Notes: generated by a model not told the origin, from the letters alone. Counted from the first letter of the stretch, positions 33,974 through 46,130 are shown. The stretch is DNA of 64,000 nt from Pseudopyrenochaeta lycopersici (GCA_003313425.1 NHZP01000014.1:310001-374000); one strand, 5' to 3'. Translations and numbers: made by a program.

Positions 33974-36900
33974 TGTATTACTCGTTCAGCAGGCGAATCA
34001 CTTTATGAACACCTGTTGTGGATAATTCGGTAGTGAATCCTCAAATTTCAGCGTTTCGAGGGATATGATAAGCCAGTAGGTTTTATGAGGTGAAGGCTGG
34101 CCTTTTGTAGACGACTAGACTGTCAGACACTTTCTCACCGGATTTATGTCTGAATTCTTGTAAATCGCCGGAAATGGCTAGAGTGCTGGTGGTCAGCCTA
34201 TAGGGCGTTATGGAGGCGCTCTGTACCATTGTGAGTACTTCGCCGGTGTGAATTGGCACGGCAGTGTAGCCCAGCCAATAATAAAAACTTCAAGGTTTAC
34301 TTATAGGAGGCCAAATGGATTCTCCTCGTCACTACATACCCTCTGTAGGAACCTGCGGTTGCCTGATATTTCACCAAGGATCATACCATGATCTGCCTTT
34401 CAGCCTTGCGCTTTAGGTAGCTCGTCAATGTGATGAAGGACAAGCACTTCAGCTTACGTACAATAGCATTGTCTTTCGATACAGAGATCTCTTAAATCTT
34501 AACAACTCAAAATTGGCAACCAGGAGAGGAATGCCTACAGGTTCAATCGATGCGGATAACATCGAGGGTGTGATTGTCAACATGCCACATAAAGATTGCT
34601 TTTGAAGTCAGAACGCCATGAGACCTCGATATCAATGTCTACCCTTTAATATAAATGTAAAGGCCTCCCTTAGAGTTGCGTCGCTAGTAATTGGTGAAGT
34701 TGCATACTTTGCATCCCATCTTTCCCTGGTCTCATCGTCGTGGCAGGGAATAAAGCCGAGACTGCCAAGCTATTTTGTGTATCAAATGCCTAATATCGAG
34801 GTAATTGCATGCTTTTGGGGCCAAGGACACAAGCGTGGATGGCTGGGAGATTGGTGTAGCTTAGCCAAGCCAAGTAGCTTCTAATGTTTTTACAACGGTA
34901 GGCTGGAGGACGAGAATAATCCCTATTGAGAATTGACAAAACAAACACAGGAACTGTGGTCGATACACAGATGGTAACGAAGTTAAAGAATTGATCGAGA
35001 GGAAGACAGTGATCATGAAATTGATGCACGCCCCAGACGAATGGATCAAGTAGCGTTTCCCTTTTAATGACCTATTGGGATCGACGATAGGCCAATTCAA
35101 ATGAACTGTTCATGTGGAGCGCAAGCTATCCAAACAGACCCTCAACAGGGAAAACTTCCACGGAATCATAATTGAGGATGAAGAGACGGTAAGCACCATC
35201 AAAGTAAGAGACGAAACTCTGCAAAATATGAATAATAATATAGGGTCTCTTCAAACATAGCCTGCAGTAGGTATGGTCAAAAGTGAGATATCTGAAGCAG
35301 GATATTCTTTCATGTTTCCCATTGTTATCAATCCTCTAAAGGACAGTTTGACCGCTAATTATCGTCCGTAAAGTGGCTTGACTGGGACTTGCGAAGGCAA
35401 CCACCTGCTTATCCCCAGTGCTCCTCTGGGCTATCAGATCCCTAGCTTGAGATCCATAACACCCTAAGGCAATTTCACTAGCGGGAGTGGAATCATCTGA
35501 GACCGTGGAATCGTTCGACTAGGCCGTCTAATGGAATGACTGTATCTGAAAATATTGTTGGTTGAGTCGTATCATAGAAAAAAGCTTTGGTTTCTGTATA
35601 CATCTGTAACATGCCTCATTGCATCGCTTATTGTCCTAATAATCTTGAACACTTTGAAAATACAAGCATTTGTAGGGGTCTCAACTAAATCGGAGACCGA
35701 TGAAGAGCACAAATGTCAGAGGACAGGTGATCAAGAGTGAGATGATAGTGATGATATTCTCTGAACCCAGCCACATAGAAGCAAGTGTTAATTTACTCTG
35801 GAGTAGTTTGCGAGGAAATAGAATGAAGGCCAAACCAGAGCAAAAAGTGGACAAACGGTGGAATCCGCTACTTTCTGGGCCAACTTGGAATCTGATTGGA
35901 AACTTCTTTGCAGCTATAAATTACGTCCACGTATTGGTACGCGTCATAGCATTGGGATGGATGGACAAATTTGGAACAATTAGCCTGAGACTCCGGTATG
36001 AGAATCACTAGTGAGTCTGAGCAGTATTAGTTCCCTTGGAGTTATCGCGTCTACCTTCTAAGTACATGCGTATGTCGCAGTTGATTTCCTCGATGAAGGG
36101 ATTCAATGAGCACATGACCACAATTATTCCTCAATTGCACGCTAGTAATAACACCTTGAATCTTCTAAGAAACACAAAATGATAAATCCACAATACAGCA
36201 TGTCATTGGATTGTTCTGTAATGAATGCGTTGGCAGCGTGTATTGTACCGTCAAGCACCTTAGGTCGTGCCCTGGTCTTTTTAACAGCTCCAACTGTCTA
36301 AGTACTAATTCTACTATGTCTTTCACGAGCCCATCCAGAACCATGCAGCAGGAAAGTTGCGTATAACACTCAAGTTTGAAAGAGAAGAAAATTCCTTTCT
36401 CCCGAGGCAAGCGTACGGCAATAGGAAACCCCAACTCCATAAATCGGACTCCAGCAGCCATTCTCGGAACTTCGCCGGTCAAAATTCCATTATGGAAGCA
36501 AAGGCCGTCCTAGCCAAGTTCACTAATATCGTGTGACCGACAACCATACCTGCTCAATCCAGGGGTGCATTCGTCATTCTCCACCTGGGTACTGCACTAG
36601 TTCGCCTAGGATTTATCGTTGTTTCCAAGCAAAGTAATTAGCCGCTACCTCCACGGCGTTTTTGCCGTTCCACGTGATGTGGTAGTGAGGTACCCGCACT
36701 TCTTTCGTTCATCATTCAAGCCTGAGCTAACTGCCTTGAGTAGAGCTTCCGCTGCCGCCACCCGCTACGAAAGGTACCCCGCGCCCTACCCCAGCTTTTT
36801 CAAGGGGCATGTTCAAATACCGGACGCTATTATTCCGTTCTCCGAGTAAACTCACCATGACGCGGAGATCATATGAGTGCAAATCTAGACATGCTTTCGG

Positions 36901-37050
36901 CAGGTCAAAGCATAGCTTGGCCTTAGCGCGGGCTTTTCTCCGGCGAATGCTTCACCAAGTTAATGATTATATTGCCATGGAAGCACCACGATATTTTTTT
37001 CAAGGGGACAAGGCATATACCCAAAGGTCATGAAATTTTAGTTGTTCGCG
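33974..37050. other. Gene-poor 3.1 kb upstream of the GH43 gene
   Basis: AT-leaning sequence with many short frames. Two overlapping plus-strand frames (35555-35740 with one hydrophobic stretch, 35700-36011) could not be joined by a plausible intron and match no family. The right end is the promoter side of the GH43 gene. Confidence 0.5.
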
Positions 37051-39066
37051 ATGTTCCTCTATATTCTCCTGTTCGTTCTGACGTTCGGCGCCATTGCGGG
37101 TGTCTCGGCTCAGAGTTCCCCCTACGAGGGTTATGTCTTTGCTTATTTCACCGGCAATTCTCGTGCAGGAGAAAAAATATATCTAGCCGCCAGCAATGGC
37201 AACAATGCGCTCAACTGGACCGAACTCAACAATGGCCAACCGATTCTCACCTCTACGAAGGGGACCACTGGGCTGCGCGACCCTTTCCTCATCCGCTCGC
37301 ATGAAGGCGATAAATTCTTCCTCATCGCAACAGACCTGTCAATTGGATCTGGCACGTCTTGGGGTAGTTCTGTTAGAACTGGGAGTAGGTATATTGAGGT
37401 CTGGGAGTCGCCTGATTTAAAGAATTGGAGCGAGCAGAGGCACATACTTGTATCTCCACCAGAGGCTGGAAATACCTGGGCACCAGAAGCGTACTATGAT
37501 ACAGACATAAATGCTTATGTTGTCTTCTGGGCATCTTCGCTGTATAGCAAGGATGATACGAACCACACAGGTGCGACTTACCACCGTATGCTATATGCTA
37601 CGACGACAGACTTCGTTACATTCAGCCCGACGACTGTTTGGCAGGATGCAGGTATGTCAAGGATAGATTCAACAGTAATCAAATCCAACGATGTGTTCTA
37701 TCGTTTCACCAAAGACGAAGGAGCGAGCGGAACCGGGTGCAGTGACATTATTCAAGAGAGCTCTTCTTCTCTCCTGAGTTCTTTGGATTCCTGGACAATT
37801 GGAGCTACCTGTATCGGCAAAAACGCGGGCTTGGGTGCTGTTGAAGGGCCAACAATATTTAAATCTAACCCGGGGGACGCCAACGGGGAAAAGTTTTATC
37901 TTTTTGTTGACGAGTACACCGGCCGAGGATACGTTCCTCTCGAGACCGCAGATATCAGCAACCCGCAGTGGAAGGTCTCGACTTCTTACAAGCTGCCTAC
38001 AAGTCCACGTCATGGTACCGTTGTTCCGATCACTGCGGCCGAGCTCTCTGGCTTGACTAGCAGTACAGCCACTGTGACAGCAAAGCAGAAGATGACCCTG
38101 AGAAGGAAAAGCAAGAACACGATCGCTACTCGTGCAGAATCTGGCAATCCAATCCTACCCGACTTCTATGCCGATCCAAATATTGCGGTTTGGGACGATA
38201 CATACTACATTTACGCAACGACTGACGGATTCCCTGGGTGGGGCGGAAAGGAATTCTACGTCTGGAAGTCACTAGATCTCGTAAACTGGTCTAGGAGCAC
38301 AAAGCCATTCCTAACGCTTAATGGAACAAGTGGTAACGTTCCGTGGGCAACAGGAAACGCCTGGGCCCCAACAATCATCTCACGCAATGATGCGTACTAC
38401 TTCTACTTCAGCGGGCACCACGCTACTCTCAATAGGAAGACCATCGGTGTCGCCTCTGCTCCATCTCCAGAGGGTCCTTTCACAGCGCAGCCAACCGCCA
38501 TGATCCTCAACAACGAAGCGATAACAAGCGGCCAGGCCATTGATCCGGCTGCATTCCTTGATCCTCAGACAGGTATCTACTGGTTGCTATGGGGCAATGG
38601 AAGACCCGTGATGGCGCAATTAAGTGATGACATGCTTTCCATCAAGCAAGACACATTACAAGCAGTATCTGGGCTGGTCGATTTCCGCGAAGGCACATTC
38701 GTCGTCTACAGACAAGGGCTTTACCACCTCACATACTCCATCGACGATACCGGGTCCGAGAATTACCGTGTTGGGTATGCAACGGCTACAGCGATTACTG
38801 GTCCATGGACATACCAAGGTGTTGTCTTGCAGAAGGATGTCTCACAGGGAATTTTGGGTACGGGGCATAACTCTGTGCTCAATGTGCCAGGAACGGATGA
38901 TTGGTATATTGTGTATCATCGTTTTGGCATTCCTGTTGGTGACGGGACACATCGAGTAACTTGTATTGATCGAATGACATTTGATGCGACGTCAGGGCTT
39001 ATACAGGTAGTGGCGCCGACGCTTACGGGAGTCGATCCGCAACCTATTTCGAATGGGCAGTATTAA
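37051..39066 (+). CDS. Secreted protein with two tandem glycoside hydrolase family 43 domains
   Basis: Intronless gene for about 671 residues; ATG at 37051 opens a signal peptide (MFLYILLFVLTFGAIAGVSA). The N-terminal five-blade propeller (about 25-340) shows GLRDPFLI (catalytic Asp about 77), NTWAPEAYYD and AVEGPTIF (general-acid Glu). After a basic linker (MTLRRKSKNTIATR) a second GH43 propeller (about 360-671) shows PDFYADPNIAVWD (base Asp), NAWAPTI, QAIDPAAFLD (pKa-modulating Asp) and DFREGTFVV (acid Glu). GH43 enzymes act on arabinan, arabinoxylan or xylo-oligosaccharides in plant cell walls. Both modules keep their acidic residues, so both could be active. Two GH43 modules in one chain are unusual, and the substrate of each cannot be inferred. 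Multiple N-glycosylation sites are present. Confidence 0.88.
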   Translation: MFLYILLFVLTFGAIAGVSAQSSPYEGYVFAYFTGNSRAGEKIYLAASNGNNALNWTELNNGQPILTSTKGTTGLRDPFLIRSHEGDKFFLIATDLSIGSGTSWGSSVRTGSRYIEVWESPDLKNWSEQRHILVSPPEAGNTWAPEAYYDTDINAYVVFWASSLYSKDDTNHTGATYHRMLYATTTDFVTFSPTTVWQDAGMSRIDSTVIKSNDVFYRFTKDEGASGTGCSDIIQESSSSLLSSLDSWTIGATCIGKNAGLGAVEGPTIFKSNPGDANGEKFYLFVDEYTGRGYVPLETADISNPQWKVSTSYKLPTSPRHGTVVPITAAELSGLTSSTATVTAKQKMTLRRKSKNTIATRAESGNPILPDFYADPNIAVWDDTYYIYATTDGFPGWGGKEFYVWKSLDLVNWSRSTKPFLTLNGTSGNVPWATGNAWAPTIISRNDAYYFYFSGHHATLNRKTIGVASAPSPEGPFTAQPTAMILNNEAITSGQAIDPAAFLDPQTGIYWLLWGNGRPVMAQLSDDMLSIKQDTLQAVSGLVDFREGTFVVYRQGLYHLTYSIDDTGSENYRVGYATATAITGPWTYQGVVLQKDVSQGILGTGHNSVLNVPGTDDWYIVYHRFGIPVGDGTHRVTCIDRMTFDATSGLIQVVAPTLTGVDPQPISNGQY

Positions 39067-39884
39067 GCCTGGGCCCCACTGTACATAGCGAACTTCATAG
39101 CATATTGAAGAAGTTTATTGAAAAGATATTACCTATCTTATGCTTGTTTTACATACTAGTTTGAGTATGGCAAACAAAGATTATTAATTGACCATTCATA
39201 GATCCCCTACTCAGCTTCGTGTGATCCACCGCGCCGGTGTTGGCGGGAGTTCTTGAAGACATCCCAATTAGGGCCTTCTTTTAGAGCGAACACACCTCCA
39301 TTTTCAGATGTAAGATGTTTAGAAATGGCAAGCAGCGTTCAAGTCGGAGACGAACTCGTCCAGCATTTGAGAATAACCGAATCAGGCATCATGCCTCTCT
39401 CACTTGGCCTAGATTTTACGAGCAACTATAAGATACATCACTGTCGCCTTGCGATCCTGAGCAAAGTTCATGTTTAAGTTGTTATGGCGCCAGCTTGGTT
39501 ATCTTGATCTTGGTATTAAGGAGAGAGCACCGCACGCGAATCACGAACACGCCGCCTCGTCCTTGGCTGCTAACTTGTGATCGCATATATGGGGCGACAG
39601 CGGGCTTGGTATCAAGACGATATCCATATTCGATTGAGAGCATGTTCCACCATTGGCTCGGATCATAGGTTGAGATGTAGCCTAAGCCAACTCCGTCAGC
39701 TACTTCGTATTTTTGGTGTTCATTTCGCTTCTTTTATCCTGAGAAAATCTCAGCTGAACAACCAAGACTCAGTCTCGAAAAATTTAGTGGATGCCTATGG
39801 ATTATAAAAACTGGGATTTCGAGATTTTGTTCCTCGAGATATAGACTGTTTATTGCATTTTAGTTGGGATCTCGAACAGGCACT
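39067..39884. other. Intergenic 0.8 kb
   Basis: Holds the 3' end of the GH43 gene and the upstream region of the small membrane protein gene at 39885. No other gene is seen. Confidence 0.5.
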
Positions 39885-40411
39885 ATGACGGCAACGACAT
39901 CCAAACCTGAGTCTTTTGTCCCTAACCAAGGATGGCAAGCTGCATGCTTCATGTTCTTCGCCGCAATCACAGAAATCGGTCTTTCGGCAGCGATGGTGGC
40001 GCAGGCCGCTGGAAGCTACCGTAACGCTGCAATCTGGACTCTGGTAGTGGTAAGCAAACGTCTTCCTTCGACGATGATACGCAAGCTAAAAAAAAAGTAC
40101 CACAGTCGCTCGCAGGCGCCGGCTTATCTGTATGGATCATGTCCATATGCCCTGATGGGTCGCTCGACTTTGCAGATGCAACAAGGATGAACACAAAGAA
40201 ATTCTTCACTGCTGTGTCAATCACTTTAATTTTGTGGGCTACGGCTTTGATTGCTTTGGTCAGCGCCCACGTGCAGCCTTGGGGTGGTGCGCCTGCGCAA
40301 GAAGAAATTGGACGCAGAGGTATCGGCGGGAGTATTCCTGGTACCGCAAAGAACCTCTCTGAGGCTGGAACTGCGATTGCATGCGATGTATTTGCGGGAC
40401 TCCAAGTGTAA
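39885..40411 (+). CDS. Small multi-pass membrane protein, two exons, unknown function
   Basis: A 156-residue protein with no family I recognise. Exon 1 (39885-40049) encodes MTATTSKPESFVPNQGWQAA and a first hydrophobic segment (CFMFFAAITEIGLSAAMVAQAAG), then NAAIWTLVV. A 56-nt intron (donor GTAAGC at 40050, acceptor CCACAG at 40105) joins SLAGAGLSVWIMSICPDG. Exon 2 (40106-40411) continues with a clear helix (FFTAVSITLILWATALIALVSA) and a Gly-rich end. A later acceptor, CGCAG, would break the frame. There are probably three membrane helices with a short soluble tail. It stands alone in the sparse compartment. Confidence 0.65.
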
Positions 40412-41708
40412 GTTGCACTGTTCAAATAATCGAATTGTCGCTGTTTTGCAAACTCTTCTCAGGCTTCATGGTATTGACAAAGTATAGATTAAGCTGTTTA
40501 TATTTGCTTTATTGGGAGGTGTGCCGCCGTGAATGGGTGCGGAGGGAGAACCAGACGTCTAAGCCATTTAATGGAGGCCATAACTCTTCGCATGTTTGAT
40601 GAAAGAATACAATGATAAAGATATATTGCTACCACCCACTGAGCTTGAACTACCAAAACTCTGTATAATCAAAATTTCATCAGAATATGACCTAAACACT
40701 ATTTGTGATTATTTATACTACTGGCATTACGACAAGGGAGCCTTACCTTGAGTTAACAATTTACTCTAATGTAGTTTTCAAATGAGCATCAAGACTCGCG
40801 TTTGTGAAGGCCTGGTCTCGACACTCTACATTGCTGCATTCAATACCGAGAGCGATCATGAGATAAGCGAGTGGCATGATACATCCGAAAGATTCGAATT
40901 CTATACGAGTGAGGAGTATAAATTTCAAGACCATATAGTTCGGATCTTTAACAAGAATAATCTGATATAGTGTGGGAAGTGCCGATGTGTAGGAAAAGGC
41001 CCGATGGATTGCCGTGCGGACCACTCCGCACAAGTTGAGACCATCCAGCATTACAAATGAAGAATTTGTGGCAGGCCAGATATGGCTTCTAATGGTTGAA
41101 AGATCTATGCTACGCGGTAGTTCGGCTGGTAGGCGTCTGGTCGGCTCTGTTGTTGCTTGATATAATTTAATGAATTAAAGCAATAATCAGGATATATCCG
41201 AAAGTCAGGTCAAGTGGTTCAGTAATTTCTTATGCGCTAAAAGGCTTTAGTTCGAGAGATAGAATGATAAAATAGCTTATATGACAACAGGTGGCAACCA
41301 AAGGCACCATTTTTGGAAGCTTGGATTGGATCCAATCATTGGAGGATACACTGATCGGCTATTGGAACCCACGAGGGAGCCCTTTTGCGCATCCCTATTT
41401 TCCAGAATTGAGATCCCAGGGCCCCTGGCTTGCACACGCCTGTGGAGGATCTAAGCAGGCCGAATTTCTACACATCCATCGTAGAAATCATCAAAAGACT
41501 GAACTACAGTTTATTCCGGCGCGTACTGGTTGCTCCCTTGAGGGAGATTGAAAAAAAGAGAAGAATGTACGGTGTGGTATGAGAAAAAGGCGTATCAGCG
41601 ATGTGATATCCATACACCCGTTTTGAATGACCCAGCTCTATCATTATTACTTCGCTAGATGAAGGACCGCTGCGGTATTGTTTCTTTAACACGCAATATA
41701 GGGCCTCT
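40412..41708. other. Gene-poor 1.3 kb
   Basis: AT-leaning sequence without a supportable gene. It contains the 3' regions of the small membrane protein gene and, from the other side, the decayed kinase. Confidence 0.5.
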
Positions 41709-43220
41709 CTACCTTTCAAGCTGGTGCTGTACTAGAAATTCATCCTCGAAGAGGTCTTGTGCTGAGGGTCTCTCCTCTGGATTCCAGCGCAAGATTTTTC
41801 GAACGAGCGCAAGGAGTAGCTTTTGATCCTTTCCCTCTAGGCGTTTCTCCCGCATCTCAAGTGTTTGGCCAGGAATTGGCGTCGAGGCGATCCAATTGCC
41901 TTGTTCTGTTAACGAAAAGTGGCACACAAAGGCCTTTGAAACAGTTTACCTTCTGCATCCCAGTACTGGCGGCTCTTCTCGGTCCGTTCCAAGAAGCTTC
42001 TGGGTGGAGGACCCATGAGAGACACCATCTTTCACAGCACGAAACAAGCGACCACCTTCGAATAGATCCCAGATCTATTTCATATCAGCACAAATTGGGT
42101 TGGAAAGAAAATCAAGTTACGGACCATGACTCCAACAGACCATATATCAATCTTAGCATCCCATTCCATTCCCATGATTATTTCAGGTGCTCGATAAACG
42201 CCTGGCATGACGTCCCCAATATGATTCTCTCCAATCCTAGCAGCACCAAAGTCACAGATCACCGGTGCCCCGTTGGTGATCGGCATAGCGTGGGAACAGT
42301 AAATGGTACGGTCCGGAAGGATTTTGCGAGCAGACGGATGTTCAAGCTCAGATTGCTCAATTACCGAAAATGGCGATGAATCTGGGGCTCCTAGAAGAAT
42401 GTTATTAGGGGATATATCTAAGCTCTTTTAGCTGGCAAGCTAGATAGGACGTCGCATCGGAACATACCCGTATGCACCACGCCCGCCTGGTGCAGAAAGT
42501 CCAGGCCGAGAGGAACTAGCTGCAAGGTCTGTTGCAATAATTCTTTATTGAGCCCTTTTTCTGGGAACAGATTTCGAAATTTTGTGTAGCTTATGCCTAG
42601 TGGGGCGAAAAGCAAACATTCATGCACCCCGCTAGGGCTGTTTATCTGGAAATGATCCAGCACCAGACGCAGCAAATCTTTTCCAGGGTGTTCAGCATTG
42701 ATAGATCTAAGATAATTGGAGATTGTTACTTCATTATCCACCTTGGTCGCATCTTTCTCCGCGATGCAGACCTTAAGGGTAAGAAGAAGGTCTGCTCTAT
42801 TCAAAGTATCAATTGGTCAGCAAGTATTTCATGAAGCTCGGATACAAGAGAGTGCGAGAGGCCTCGGACATACTCAAGATCACGACAAAGCCAAATGGTG
42901 GAGGCTGTGCCGAAACCAAGCTTTGCAACCACCTGATATCGAGACTGAAATACCTCGCCCAGCGAGACTGGATAAAACCTTTCTGCTTTATAATCTGGAA
43001 CGCGTTCTTCCTCAACCTGCTCCTGTATGGAAAGCTTATCAAAGCCATCTGCTGGAAATGTGCGAGCGGCAACAGAGATTGTCATGGTAGGGGTGGAATA
43101 CCACGCCTGGGGAGAGCACACAAGAAGGTTCAAGGCTCGGCGACGGTGGTAGTGCGAGTGCGGGATGCGGCAGCTCTGTGTTCTAAAAACCAGCTGAAGA
43201 TTTAAGTTTACCCTTATCAT
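41709..43220 (-). pseudogene. SRPK-like serine/threonine kinase, frameshifted in exon 4
   Basis: SR-protein-kinase-like gene. Exons: 43220-42874, 42796-42468, 42417-42125, 42074-41950, 41899-41709. Introns of 77, 50, 50 and 50 nt restore [12 protein letters not shown] (glycine loop), LTLKVC (lysine), VVHTDISPNNILL (HTD catalytic loop, normal for SRPK), VICDFGAARI and YRAPEIIMG. The N-terminus is arginine-rich, as in fungal SRPK-like proteins with a mitochondrial-type leader. In exon 4 the frame reads WDLFEGGRLFRAVKDG, and then homology continues one base out of frame as VSLMGPPPRSFLERTEKSRQ at about 42022-42030. About a dozen family residues are missing, and the continuing frame hits TAA in the next donor (AGG|TAA). 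The last exon (NWIASTPIPGQT...) is intact. The donor of intron 3 is GTCCGT, a weak site. A sequencing error is the alternative. Confidence 0.8.
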
Positions 43221-46130
43221 AGTTGTGGACAATGAAAGGGGACATTGATGTTGAGAGACTACAGAGACAAGGTCGTTGTAACTGTTTCGGCCAAGGTGGG
43301 TGGTGTGTACTTAGGAATCTACGGCGTTTGTTTAGCGCTAACGGGTTTTGATAAGCATGGCGGGTTCACAAATCTACCCTGTTCCTGAAGTGTGGGGAAC
43401 AGAGCAATACCGGTACATCAACAGTTGGCATCTTCTACGCAAATTGATGTGCTTAAAACAAAACTTGACGTTGAATTCTAATTGACTAAATTAGGGATTC
43501 TGGCGAGAGATCAGCAAAGGGGGGTGCGGCCCGGAGGGGAGGGCGCTCAACTTCATAGTAAAGCTACAAGATTCCCGCCTCTGTACGCTTCTGTACCTAC
43601 ACGCCGAGAGAAATCATGCGATGAATTATTCTCAATGGCCTATATGCCTCACGCGATCTCCTCTGGGTGCGATACAAGCGCTGGGTCTGTTCTGAGAGAC
43701 CACAAATGGTGCCCTCTAACTTGATGAAGTTGCTATTGAAAATGGAATTATGCGCCGAAAACTGAGACAGACAGTGATGAGCTAAATTATATTAACTCAT
43801 TTGTGCCAGACTTCACTTGTGACTGGGTAAAAGAGGTGCTAGGAGTGGCCACTTGAGCTATCTTGGGCAAATAATCCTTGGTTGCTAAGGGGTCATACCT
43901 TCGTAGGCAGCGGCTATTCCTGATATACTGTGGCCAGAGAAAAATATCGATGCCTAAAAAGACATGAAGTGCATATAAATCTAATATAAATATGGAATAA
44001 AGGGCGTCCTTACATACTCGAAGTTCTCATCCTCAAAGTCTCTATCCTCAAAGTCTCCATCCTCAAAGTCTCCATCCTCAAAGTCTCCATCCTCAAAGTC
44101 TCTATCCTCAAAGTCTCCATCCTCAAGGCTCCTGTCGTCAGCCAATTGTACATCTACCTACTCTCTCACTTTCGTTCCACTTGCACAATGCAGAGCACTG
44201 TTGCACGTCTTGTTACGTACGGGGGCAATACTTCACTATCAAGTCTTCCATTCAGGGCAACTGTGGAGGTAGCTAGCAAGTCACTTGAGGCTAAGGTTAG
44301 TAAGACTACGCCTCGTACCTGCTTGTCAGGGTTCATGTTAATTCAAAACACCAGTACACAAAAGTTACAGAAGCCAAGGTCCAGTAAGTTCGAGGTCACT
44401 GCCTATCAGCTCGCTGTAACCGGCAAGTCATTCTCTGACGATGGCTTCTCAGGGGGTCCAATCCACACCAGTCGAAAAAGGACTCCAATGACGATAACTA
44501 GGTGATCACGGTCAGCTACCATACAAATTCGGGCACGCGTGTAACCTCAATCCATGCCCGCCATGACGGAACACGGAATGAGTTTCCGTCTCGAAAAGCG
44601 AATCAAGGTAAATAAGCAATTGGCGGATTGGTACTGAGCTAATCTTTTCGTCTCGGACCTTGACTTGTCTATGGGATACATTACCTAGCATTGTCTTGCG
44701 GATTTGTCTCAGCGATGGACCTACTTAGTGAGAATCCCATCACCGAATTGTTGGTATAAATAGGAATCAGCTAAGGAATAATTGAAATTCTATCATAGTG
44801 GAGGCCTTTTTTGCGCCTTCACCTCTCGCTGCTGTAGCTCTTTCTGATGCCTGCAGATTCACATACTCTAGGAGCATACGAGTTTGATCCTTGAAGTGTC
44901 TTGAGAATTCTGATTAGACATGGGCCCCATGCATTGCACTTCTCAAGAATCCCCCAAATCCAGATCTTGTCCTCTGTCGACAATTGAGACCTATCAAAAA
45001 GTTTTTTCTTGCGCTTAACAGTAGAACTAACGAACGTTAAACCATGTGAGTCGGATGTATGACGACTAGCACGTCGCAGGTATTGTTTGAAAGTGCGGGC
45101 TATACAATAGTAGTGGGAGGTTCTGAAGTAGTACAGGCTACAAAATACTACGGGCTGCTTTTGGTGTGGAAGATATTTGTGCAGAATAGTACGAGGCATG
45201 AATAAGTACGTAAACGATACGAAAATACGGGATGTTATAGACTAGAACATTCCGGTGAAGGTACTTGATACTAACCCCCGATCAGTCTCTTGAGGAAAGT
45301 ATTCCACAATGACTTCTGGAGCTCGATCCCGCTACGCAAATCAATGACATGTTATGGTTAGATTCCTAAACCCCTTGAAAAATTTGGGTCTGAACCTGAA
45401 CGATCCGAGGTTCCTCGTTATAGTTCGATAAGAATACGTACAGATGACATTAATCCAGCGAAATTCCGGGGGTTGGGGCAGGAACGCGGTGCGGAAGATA
45501 GCAAGGAAGGGGAATAGGCTTGAGTAAATTTGAAAGAGTACTATATCGAAACGAGCCATCTATTGCGGATTCACACCGTCCTATGTGTACGAGAGATATA
45601 TATACATTGTATTGACTGCACAAAGGAGAAGGGTATATATATCAGGCCTTCAGAGGAGTAACAGAAGGACTCGCACAAGACGAATTGACAGCTTCGTGTG
45701 ATCAAACGAGCAGTGTATCTTTCACTGTTCTGCGTATGGCAATGCTAGATGAGTATCGAAGAATGAGTAGCCCAGCGTGAAGACCGCCATGGATGTTATT
45801 GTGTATGCAGTTCGAGATCGAGTCAACGGAGCGCAGGCAAGCGAAACAAGGCCGGGCGGGTTTGCCAAAATATTCATAAGCATTGAATCTTCGACGGGTA
45901 GGTAGGCTATCGAGTCGAATCCAGTCTACTCATAGCGGCAAGTGTGAGACCAGACTCTAGGTTGTGTATTCCAATCGTATCTGTGTTCAGAGAGGGATCT
46001 TGAATCTTGATTGTCATAGTTGATAACTGCTTGACAATTTGGCAACTCTACGTCTCTGTATTCCAGGACGTCGTGTGTGAACAAGCAAATGGTCCTACTT
46101 TTGACCATAATAGTGACGGCCTGCTTCAGC
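43221..46130. other. Gene-poor 2.9 kb containing a minisatellite
   Basis: Besides the 15-bp minisatellite listed separately, only weak frames occur. One is on the plus strand at 44188-44505 (about 105 codons, MQSTVARLVTYGGNTSLSSL...), preceded by a CT-rich leader. The other is on the minus strand at 45199-44819 (126 codons, Lys-rich middle). Neither has a domain, so I do not call them. The region flanks the return to conserved genes at 46.1 kb. Confidence 0.45.
44028..44128. repeat. 15-bp minisatellite, about seven tandem copies
   Basis: The unit is tcctcaaagtctcca, with a tct/tcc variant (tccatcctcaaag versus tctatcctcaaag) in the copies. Variant order is L-P-P-P-L-P if read as the pentapeptide KS(L/P)SS. 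The last copy degenerates to tcctcaaggctcc. In that frame the open stretch extends on both sides without a start or other protein-like sequence, so coding is doubtful. Confidence 0.92.

Noticed and set aside
34540..34560. caggttcaatcgatgcgg, resembling a tRNA T-loop
   Set aside because: No matching acceptor, D or anticodon arms around it.
35555..36011. Two overlapping plus-strand frames, one with a hydrophobic stretch
   Set aside because: Different phases without a plausible intron; sequence is not family-like. Possibly a relic.
44188..44505. 105-codon plus-strand frame after the minisatellite (MQSTVARLVTYGG...)
   Set aside because: Good start context but no domain, intron or conservation evidence; too weak to call.
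44819..45199. 126-codon minus-strand frame
   Set aside because: Lys/Arg-rich middle without domain; isolated in a gene-poor region.
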